64,000 bases of DNA from Lepiota brunneoincarnata. Lineage: Eukaryota > Basidiomycota > Agaricomycetes > Agaricales > Agaricaceae. A program made the position numbers and the translations under genes. The stretch covers positions 1,426,001 through 1,490,000 of the forward strand of contig JAEBUN010000008.1 of the NCBI GenBank assembly GCA_023014365.1, in the 5' to 3' direction. Positions 55,604 to 64,000 of the stretch are shown here, piece after piece. Under the pieces are notes generated by a model, which was not told where the DNA came from, searched no databases, and saw only the letters and a program-made list of their open reading frames with translations. Position 1 is the stretch's first letter, and each line of letters begins with the position of its first letter.

Positions 55604-58229
55604 CTAGGGTAAGACCCTAGCTGTGCCTTCGGCACAGGGAGTATAATAACAAAATTTTGTCAGGTCACATGACTTTATTTGGTGATATTTGTTTGCCTGG
55701 ATTTTGATCACATGACCTTATTTATGAATGTTTTGATGACTTTGGTATTATTTGAGATGGTTTGAGTACTTGAAATCTGTTAGTTAAATGAATTTAGTAT
55801 AAGTTTTTTCTGGATCACATGATTGCATTTAACAATATTTTAATAACTTTAGCATTATCTGAATAGATGCCCAGACCCTTCGGCCTGGGCACTTGGAGTG
55901 TAACAATTGTTTATATTATCTGAAGCTTAGTATTGTCTAGGTATATTATATTACTTATATATTAAATACAGCATGAAACTAATCACAATACATACATGCT
56001 TGAGCTTACACACAAATTTGGATGACTTTAGCATTATAGTTAAGTTTAGAGATTTGAGTGAAAAATTTTTTTGGAAGTCACATAACCTTATTTACTGATG
56101 TTTGTAAGTGACTGAATAGATCACATGATCTTGTTTATCAATGCTTTGATGACTTTGGCATTCACTGAATGGATTACATGATCATGTCAATCAATATCTT
56201 GATGACCTTAGCATTATTTGAATAGATGCCCAGACTCTTCAGCCTGGGCACTTGGAGTGTGCTAGTTGTTTATATTATCTAAAGTTTAGTATTATTCAAG
56301 TATGTTATGTTATTTATATCTTGAATTCAGTAGGGAACTGACTACAATCCATGCCTTCAGCATGCATGTGTGGTCAATTTCCATCACAATTTAGTATTGT
56401 CTGAATATGTTATATTACTTATATCTTGAACACAGCATGAAACTGACCACAATCCATGCCTCCAGCATGTATGTGTGGTCAATTTCTATTGCAATTTAGC
56501 ATTATCCTAATCTTAGCATTGTCTTGGTATAATATGTTACTTATATTTGAACACAGTAGTGGGTGGTCAATTTCTATCACAATCTAGCATTGTCTGAATA
56601 TGTTGTGTTACTTATATTGTGAACACAGCAGGAAACTGACCACAATCCATACCTTCAGCATGCATGTGTAGTCAATTTCCATCGCAATCTAGCATTATCT
56701 GAATATGTTGTGTTACTGTTATCTTGAACACAGCAGGAAACTGACCACAATCCATGCCTTTGGCATGCATGTGTGATCAATTTCCATCACAATCTAGCAA
56801 TGTCTGAATATCTTATACTACTTATATTTTAAACACAGTATGAAACTAACCACAATCCATGCTGTTGGCATGCATGTGTGGTTACTTTCTATCACAATTT
56901 ACCACTATCCTGATCTTAGCATTGATTATATCAATTTACTTTGCATTTCTCTCACTGAGCAGTTAGATTTATCTTTAATTTATTTCTAATTTTCCTGAAT
57001 TTTTACAATTATCTTTATGGTTTTATTTGCTATTTACGATGATTTTGGATATATTGCTTGGTCTTGTTTAACAATAAGTATTCTTTTAATATTATCCAAA
57101 TTTCCACGAATTTAAGCGTATTTTTAGCGAATTTTTATGGCTGGAGAGGGATGGTGGCAGGAAGATCAATGGTGGACGGGGCGTGAGAAGCTCAGGTGGG
57201 CATTGATCCGGATGTGTCAGCAATTGCCAGAATTTCCATGTTCCCAAAGAAATTCCGATTGCTCAACATTCCACCTATTGGTTTATTTGTGGATTGCTTG
57301 GAGGCCATGATGGGGATGTATGACACGTGAATCCCAGGTTTGGCGCGAGGGGAATGAGTATATGAGCGGAGATATTCAATATCATGTACAAAATGAAATT
57401 GAGTGTTGCACTATATTGTTCCTATGGGTATGGTCCAGGACTTTGAGGGCATGTGCACGTAGATGAGGGGTAACATGTGCCAATGTAGCAAAGATTTAGG
57501 ATAATTGCAGGGCCCTGGGATGAATTTCCTTTTAAATTACAGTGTAATTACTATTCCTCCACATTCTCCCTATTGATTCTGTTCCTGATTTTTGCGGGGT
57601 CTTCGCAGTTTGTACCCCAAATGACTACCAAAGTATTGTAGCAATTGAGCCAGTGGAAGCCACTCAAATGCGCTTTTTGCATTTTCCCCTCTGATGGCCA
57701 TCAGGGGCCATGTCCAATTCCTCAACATCCCACCTATCAATAAATGCCCGTTAAATCAGGGGGTTGGAAGGCCTAAGGCCGCTCCCCAATCCCAAATTTA
57801 TATAAAGAACGAACGCCTCTGGCACTGGGAATACCCCCATCAATATCCCCATCAAAGGTGCTACTCCTCAATGTTCCCTCTATTGATTTGCTTTCCGTCT
57901 TTGCCAGGATGGAGGGCCAATAGGCCTCCCTTGGTCCCCACAATATCGTGTCGATTGACCTGCTGTAGCACCCTCCATACCCCCTTCTCCTCAAACAAAG
58001 ATCCATTTATTCCTCAATATGCTTCCTATCGATCTATTTCGTAATTTTGCCGTCGACATCGCACCCCCCTCCCCCCCAGATCCCCAAGGTTATAGGTTCC
58101 CAAACCCCTTCCTTGTTATTGACCTCCCCAGCCAGCCAATCAGAACAAATTAGTAAGAACTGACTAAGCTGAGTCAGCGCTGACACACCCCCCATCACTC
58201 CCATGCTCGTTGTCCCATTCTCTATAAGA
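55604..58229 (-). mobile_element. Helitron unit U7 (non-autonomous)
   Basis: 2626 bp, 3' end type II, the near-identical neighbour of U6. It is the youngest duplication in the array, or the product of gene conversion or unequal exchange. Confidence 0.85.
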
Positions 58230-60896
58230 CTAGGGTAAGACCCTAGCTGTGCCTTCGGCACAGGGAATATAATTATAAAATTTTGTTAGGTCACATGACT
58301 TTGTTTGGTGATATTTGTTTGTCTGTATTTGTCAATGTATTGACCATATAACCTTATTTAATTATCTGAGTTAGTCTAGATACTTGAAATGTATTAGTTA
58401 AATGAGTTTAGGATAAGTTTTTTCTGAATCACATGATTATGTTTACCAATATTTTAATGACTTTAGCATTATCTGAATAGATGCCCAGACCCTTTGGCCT
58501 GGGCACTTGGAGTATGCTTATTGTTTAATATATATCTTGAACAAACATTTTAATAATAGTTGAGTTTAGGAATATTTAAGCAAAAAAATGTTTTATGGAA
58601 GTCACATGACTTTGTTTACTAATGTTTGGTATCAACTGAATGGATCACATAATCCTGTTTAATAACCTTAACATTATCTGAATAGATAGCCTAAATCCTT
58701 CAGCCTGGGCACTTAGAGTATGTATTCTACTTGTTTTGAGAGAGATTCAATTTTTCTGAGTCACAGAATCTTATTTACTGATATTTTAATCATTTTAGCA
58801 TTATCTGAATAGATGCCCAGACCTTTCGGCCTGGGCACTTGGAGTGTGCTAATTGTTTATATTATCTGAAGCTTAGCATTGTCTAAGTATGTTATATTAC
58901 TTATATCTTGAATACAGCATGAAACTGATCACAATACATGCCTAAGCTTACACTTGTGTGCTGAAGGCACACAAATTTGGGTGACATTAGCATTATAGTT
59001 AAGTTTAGAAAAATTTGAGTGAAAAGAATGTTTTTGGAAATCACATGATCTTATTTGATGACCTTAGCATTATCTGAATAGATGCCCAGACCCTTCGGCC
59101 TGGGCACTTGGAGTATGCTAACTGTTTATATTATCTAAAGCTTAGTATTGTCTAAGTATGTTATGTTACTTATATCTTGAATACAGCATGAAAATGACCA
59201 CAACCCATGCCTTTGGTACATATGTATGTGTAGTCACTTTCCAATGCAATTTAGCATTATCCTAATATGTTGTGTTACTTATATCTTGAACACAGCAGGA
59301 AACTGACCACAATTCATGCCTTCAACATGCATGTGTGATCAATTTCCATCACAATCTAGCATTGTCTGAATATGTTATTTTACTTATATTGTGAACACAG
59401 CAGGAAACTGACCACAATCCATGCCTTTGGCATGCATGTGTAGTCAATTTCCATTGCAATCTAGCATTATCTGAATATGTTATACTACTTATATTTTGAA
59501 CACATCATGAAACTGACCACAATCCATGCCTCCGGCATGCATGTGTGGTCAATTTCCATTGCAATTTAGCATTATCCTAATCATATTACTTATATCTTGG
59601 ACATAGTATGGGTGTGTGGTCCCTTAGTATTGATTATATCAAATCTCCACTATTAACTGAGCAGTTAGATTTATCTGTAATTTATTTCTAATTTTCCTGA
59701 ATTTTTAACAATTATTTTTACAGTTTATTTGTGATTTACAATGATGTTGGATGTATCCAATATTATCCAAATTTTTGGGAATTTATGCGTATTTTTAGCG
59801 AATTTTTATGGCTGGATGGTGGCAGGAAGATCAATGGTGGACTGAGCGTGAGAAGCTCAGATGGGCATTGATCCGGATTTGTCAGCAATTGCCAGAATTC
59901 CCGTATTTCCAAAGAAACTCCGATTGCTCGACATTCCACCTAATGATTTATTCGTGGATTGCGTGGGAGTCATTGAGCGGATGCCCTACACGTGATTCCC
60001 AGGTCTGGCGCGAGAGGAATGAGTATATGAGCAGCAATATTGTATATCATGTTCGATGGAAAATTGAGTGTTGCACAATACTGGTCCTATTGATTTGGTC
60101 CAGGACTTTGGGAACATGTGCACCCATTGGATAGGTAATGCTGGAAAAAGTAGCGAAGATTTGGAAGGAATGCAGGCCCCTGGGACAAATTTCCTTCAGA
60201 ATTATGGTGTAATTTGTGTTCCTCCACAATCTCCCTATTGATTCATTTGTGGACTTTTGTCAAGTCTTCGCAATCCTAATTCCCAGGGATCCCCAGGTTA
60301 TTGTAGTAACAGAGCCAGTGGAAGCCAGCTAGAATTCGCTTTTTGCATTTTCCCCTCTGATGGGCCATCAGGGGCCATGTCCAATTCCTCAACATCCCAC
60401 CTATCAATAAATGCCCGTTAAATCAGGGAATTGGCAAGCCTAAGGCCGCTCCCCAACCCCAAATTTACAAAGAACGCGAACGCCTCTGGCACTGGGAATA
60501 CCCCCATCAATATCCCCATCAAAGGTGCTATTCCTCAATGTTCTCTCTATTGATTTGCTTTGCGTCTTTGCCAGAATGGAGGGCCAATAGGCTTCCCTTG
60601 GTCCCCAAGATATCGTGTTGATTGACTTGCTGTAGCACCCTCCATATTTCCTTCTTCTCAAACAAAGATCAATTTATTCCTCAATATCCTTCCTATCGAT
60701 TTATTTCGTAATTTTGCCGTCGACATCGCACCCCCCTCCCCCCCAGATCCCCAAAGCTATAGGTTCCCAAACCCCTTCCTTGTTATTGACCCCCCCAGCC
60801 AGCCAATCAGAACAAATTAGTAAGAACTGACTAAGCTGAGTCAGCGCTGACACACCCCCCATCACTCCCACGCTCGTTGTCCCATTCTCTTATAGA
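58230..60896 (-). mobile_element. Helitron unit U8 (non-autonomous)
   Basis: 2667 bp, 3' end type II; 3' part like U3, 5' part like U4. Its TC end at 60896 abuts gypsy B2 pol, giving the right edge of the array. Confidence 0.85.
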
Positions 60897-62082
60897 CTAC
60901 TCCCACCACACCAAACCCCTTAACCAACTCCTATCCAAATCAAACAAATTTGAATGGAAAGAAGAACAACAAAAAGCATTCAAAACACTCAAGAACAAAT
61001 TCTTAAAGGAACTGGTACTCCTCATGCCCAACTCCACAAAACCCTTTGAAATAGAAGCCGATGCTTCCAAATTCACATCAGGAGCTGTCCTATACCAACA
61101 TGACATCAATGGAATACAGAAACCCGTATCATTCTATTCAAAGATGTTTGGACCAGCAGAACGCAATTACGATATCTACAACAGGGAACTCCTCACTATT
61201 ATCCGAGCCCTTGAAGAATGGTGCCACTACCTCCTTGGCAGCCCCCATACTGTCTGTATTAGAACAGACCACCAGAACCCCACATATTGGCAAAAACCCC
61301 AGAAAATCAACTGCCGACAAGCACGATGGGTCCAGACCCTTGCCGATTACAACTTCAAACTAGAACATGTCCCAGGATCAAAGATCCCTGCACCAGACAC
61401 TTTATCAAGATGTCCAGACCACATCCCTGATGAGGATAATGACAACAAAGACATCACTATGCTTCCAAACAACCTCTTTGTCACCACTACCGACATAGAA
61501 GATGAAAACCTGATCACAGTACTCCCAGAACGCCTCTTTATCACCACAGTTGATATGGAACTCCAAGGAAGAATCACAGAATCACCCAAATACAACGCTA
61601 GAACCACCAAAGTGTTCAAACTCCTGAAGGAAACTCATCCTAATGCCACCGATAAGGACTTCAGAACAGTCCCAACCCCAAATGGTCCACTCCTCACGTT
61701 CCAAGAATGTGTCATCATTCCAGAAGACCTCCAACTTAGACGCAATGTTATCGCAAGATACCACAACCACCCTACATGTGGCCACCCTGGAGAACAGGAA
61801 ACATACCACCTAGCCAAGAAGGGAATATATTGGCCAGGAATGTTGATATTCATAAAGAATTACATCAAAGGCTGTCCAGAGTGTCAGCAACACAAAATCA
61901 TATGCAGACCGGATCGTGCACCGACTCAACCAATCCCACCATCATCTTCCAAATGCCCATTTGCTCAAATCTCATGGGATCTTATCACTGGTCTACCACC
62001 TAGCGCTGGTCATAATGCGATATTATCCATGGTGGACCACAGCCTTACGAAGGGGGTAATTTTCATCCCAACGTCAGATTGA
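60897..62082 (+). pseudogene. B2 pol resumed: RNase H and integrase
   Basis: Picks up exactly where 36457 stops, relative to B1. RNase H (EADASK, NRELLTI) is followed by the integrase finger and core start. A TGA at 62080-62082 ends this frame at the same codon as in B1 (29533), so that stop predates the split of the two copies or arose twice at a CpG. Confidence 0.85.
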
Positions 62083-63263
62083 TCAAACGCCGACGACATT
62101 GGACAACTATTAATAGAAAAAGTCTTCACCAGATTCGGATTACCTGATAAAATCATATCAGATCGAGATCCCAGATTCACCGCCAACTCCCTCCGACAAC
62201 TAGCCAAATGTCTAAACATCCAACAGGCATTCTCAACTGCATACCATCCCCAGACAGATGGTTCCACTGAACAATACAATCAGGAAATCGAGACCTACCT
62301 TGCCATATACTGCACCAGGATTCCCCTTGACTGGTCAGAAACCCTCCCTATTGCTGAGTTCACACACAACTCCAAAATACATGCCTCAAGGCAGAAATCT
62401 CCATTTGAACTAATCATGGGATACAACCCTCCACCAATACCCACAGTAATGGAAACATCAAACTTTCCATCAGTAGATGAATGCATCAGACTTCTTGATG
62501 CACCAGAAACCCCCTTGACTGGTCAGAAACCCTCCCTATTGCCAAGTTCACACACAACTCCAAAATACATGCCTCAAGGCAGAAATCCTCATTCGAATTA
62601 ATCATGGGATACAATCCTCTGCCAATACCCACGGTAATGGAAACATCGAACTTTCCATCAGTAGATGAACGTATCAGACTCCTTGATAACACCAGAAAAG
62701 AAGCACACATGGCACATCAACTCTCCACCAATATCATGAAACAAAGAACCAGAAGAACTGTCAAACCCCTTGAAACACATCAAAAAGTATGGCTAGAAGC
62801 CAAGAACCTCAAACTTCCCTTCATCTCCAACAAAATATCCCCAAAAAGACTAGGACCCTTCCTTATCTCAGAAGTCTTATCGCCACTCACATACAAACTA
62901 AAACTCCTGATCAAATGGAAGATACATCCAGTATTCCACAGAAACCTTCTAACCCCATATACCAAAACAGAAGCATACAGATCTTACCTGACTCCACCAC
63001 CACCAGACATCATCAATGAAGAAGAAGAATACGAGATAGAAGCTATTCTTAATCACCACCGATATCATGGAAAACTCCAATACTATGTCAAATGGAAAGG
63101 ATTCTCTCACACGGAGAATGAATGGATTGCCGATGAAACACTCTGCACAAATGCCGAAGAATACTTAACCAAGTATAAAGAAGCTCATGGAATTCTCCAG
63201 AAAGAACAAGAACCCACCAGAACCTACCAAAGACAACTCCGCTCCCACACCAAACTCACTTAA
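62083..63263 (+). pseudogene. B2 integrase C-terminus and chromodomain
   Basis: Continues the integrase core to about 62500. A tandem duplication of about 188 bp (62313-62500 and 62501-62688) then shifts the frame. From 62604 the frame encodes the integrase C-terminal domain and a chromodomain (YEIEAIL...YYVKWKGFS..ENEW) ending at TAA 63261-63263. Confidence 0.8.
62313..62688 (+). repeat. 188 bp tandem duplication in B2 integrase
   Basis: CACCAG(G/A)...CCCCTTGACTGGTCAGAAACC starts at 62313 and again at 62501, and the next ~180 bases repeat with few changes. B1 has one copy. Confidence 0.85.
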
Positions 63264-63268
63264 AAAGA

Positions 63269-64000
63269 TGCCCATGAACCTTGACCTCACTTGCCCCCAA
63301 ACCACTCCCCCTTTCTCAACAACACCCTCACCAACTTCCTCATCATCCTCCATCATCATCATCAATGATACAAGCATTGAACATACTACACTTCAAACAA
63401 CTCCCATTCTGGCCCCGTCTCCCTACACCCCCTCTCACACCTTCACCACCGCATACACCTCTCTCAGAGATGAGATCCCCAACCCTAACGCCACCCCAGA
63501 ACCAACAGCTGCCCCAGCTGCCTCCCTTAGATACCATACAGCTGGAGTACAACCACATGGACCAGATCACCCTTCTGATGGAGATCTGCACAAGGCTACC
63601 ACTGACGGAGCCTTTACAACTAAATTGGAACACACTTCAATTTCAGAATACAACCGACAGCTCTGGTACGACTATACCCACCACATACAACAGACTAAGG
63701 CTCTTACTACTGCGTACAATATGCAACATGCCTGGGCAGAATCACTCAAGTGACTTCTCTGCTCAAGATTGAGCCTCATGTCCGAGGTGTTGAAGAACCT
63801 ACCCAAATGAAATAAGGTACATACCCCGCAGCCCCTCACCACAGCCATCCCCACCACTACCACAATGACCACTGCTGCAATCATCACCACTGTCCCCAAC
63901 AAGGGAACAAAGCCCACCAGTGTCAGAAATCCCTTCAGACTTCTCACCCCCACCAAGAACACCACTCACACCATCACCAATAACAACATCCCAATTCAGA
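63269..64000 (+). pseudogene. B2 ORF3, cut by the window edge
   Basis: ATG at 63269, a few bases after the pol stop, aligned to B1 ORF3. In-frame TGAs near 63753 and 63807; the latter is shared with B1. The zinc knuckles would begin just past the window end. Confidence 0.55.

Larger units (their letters stand above)
36458..60896 (-). mobile_element. Head-to-tail array of eight Helitrons
   Basis: Eight units abut directly at 38839/38840, 41017/41018, 43489/43490, 51084/51085, 52976/52977, 55603/55604 and 58229/58230, with no host bases between. Read on the minus strand each unit starts TC(TTATA or TATAA)GAGAATGGG and ends in a terminal palindrome. The flanks 36457 and 60897 rejoin as continuous gypsy pol (compare B1 near 28341), with no target duplication, as expected for Helitrons. 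Total length 24,439 bp. Seven units are non-autonomous and one encodes the transposase. Confidence 0.9.

Noticed and set aside
54509..58044. Recurring plus-strand ORFs of 60-120 codons in every Helitron unit (starting MAGEGWWQEDQWW... or MAIRGHVQFLN...)
   Set aside because: They recur because the DNA is shared, are broken at different places in each unit, and lie antisense in the 5' region. They are not supported as genes without selection data.
36458..60896. Regularly spaced palindromic repeats resembling a CRISPR array
   Set aside because: Repeats are ~100 bp, variable, in a eukaryotic Helitron context, with no unique spacers and no cas genes.
36458..60896. Interpretation of the array as a host tandem satellite
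   Set aside because: Unit ends have Helitron TC starts and terminal hairpins, one unit encodes the transposase, and the flanks rejoin into a gypsy gene, so it is a mobile insertion.
1..64000. rRNA or tRNA genes
   Set aside because: No cloverleaf with A/B boxes or conserved rRNA core was recognised by eye; a tRNAscan or Rfam search would be decisive.

Overview
The window reads as a transposon graveyard from a basidiomycete fungus, most likely an agaricomycete. Short GT-AG introns of 51-64 nt, a fungal Zn2Cys6 cluster, chromodomain Ty3/gypsy elements, Tc1/mariner elements and Helitrons support this. I found no confident single-copy host gene, rRNA or tRNA. Almost everything after base 3280 is one nested stack of mobile elements, and most boundaries can be read to the base from LTR tips, target duplications or empty-site comparison within the window.

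Layout, outermost first. 1-3280: low-coding sequence with a diverged duplication and one ambiguous ORF. 3281: start of a Tc1/mariner copy (M0), broken at 4015 by the 3' LTR of a minus-strand LTR element (C, 4016-5315). C is broken at 5315 by an old copy (A2, from 5316) of a large gypsy element. A2 carries a 702 bp solo-LTR-like insert (6458-7159) and is broken by gypsy B1 (8642-32318, TSD CCAAC), a 676 bp G-rich insert (32612-33287) and gypsy B2 (33386 to beyond the window). B1 is itself broken by a young intact-length gypsy A1 (9234-23114) and a Tc1/mariner M1 (23492-25098). B2 is broken by a 24.4 kb tandem array of eight Helitrons (36458-60896), and its pol and ORF3 resume at 60897.

A1 (13.9 kb, 1285 bp LTRs) has gag, protease and RT/RNaseH/integrase on the minus strand. 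On the plus strand, between integrase and 3' LTR, it carries two intron-containing accessory genes: a 587-residue protein with a Zn2Cys6 cluster and a 358-residue charged protein. The palindrome TAAGCTTA occurs 28 times in A1 against roughly 0.2 expected by chance. A dispersed element-specific motif next to an element-borne DNA-binding-type protein suggests an element-encoded regulatory or anti-silencing system; that link is inference.

The Helitron array is head-to-tail, with seven 1.9-2.7 kb non-autonomous units around one 7.6 kb unit that encodes Rep (HUH, Y2) plus Pif1-like helicase. The units end in paired terminal hairpins of two covarying types. The transposase contains a 51 bp intron that is a tandem copy of the exon just upstream. 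B1 and B2 are chromodomain gypsy elements with a Tf1-like self-priming site, and most of their stop codons look like CpG transitions.
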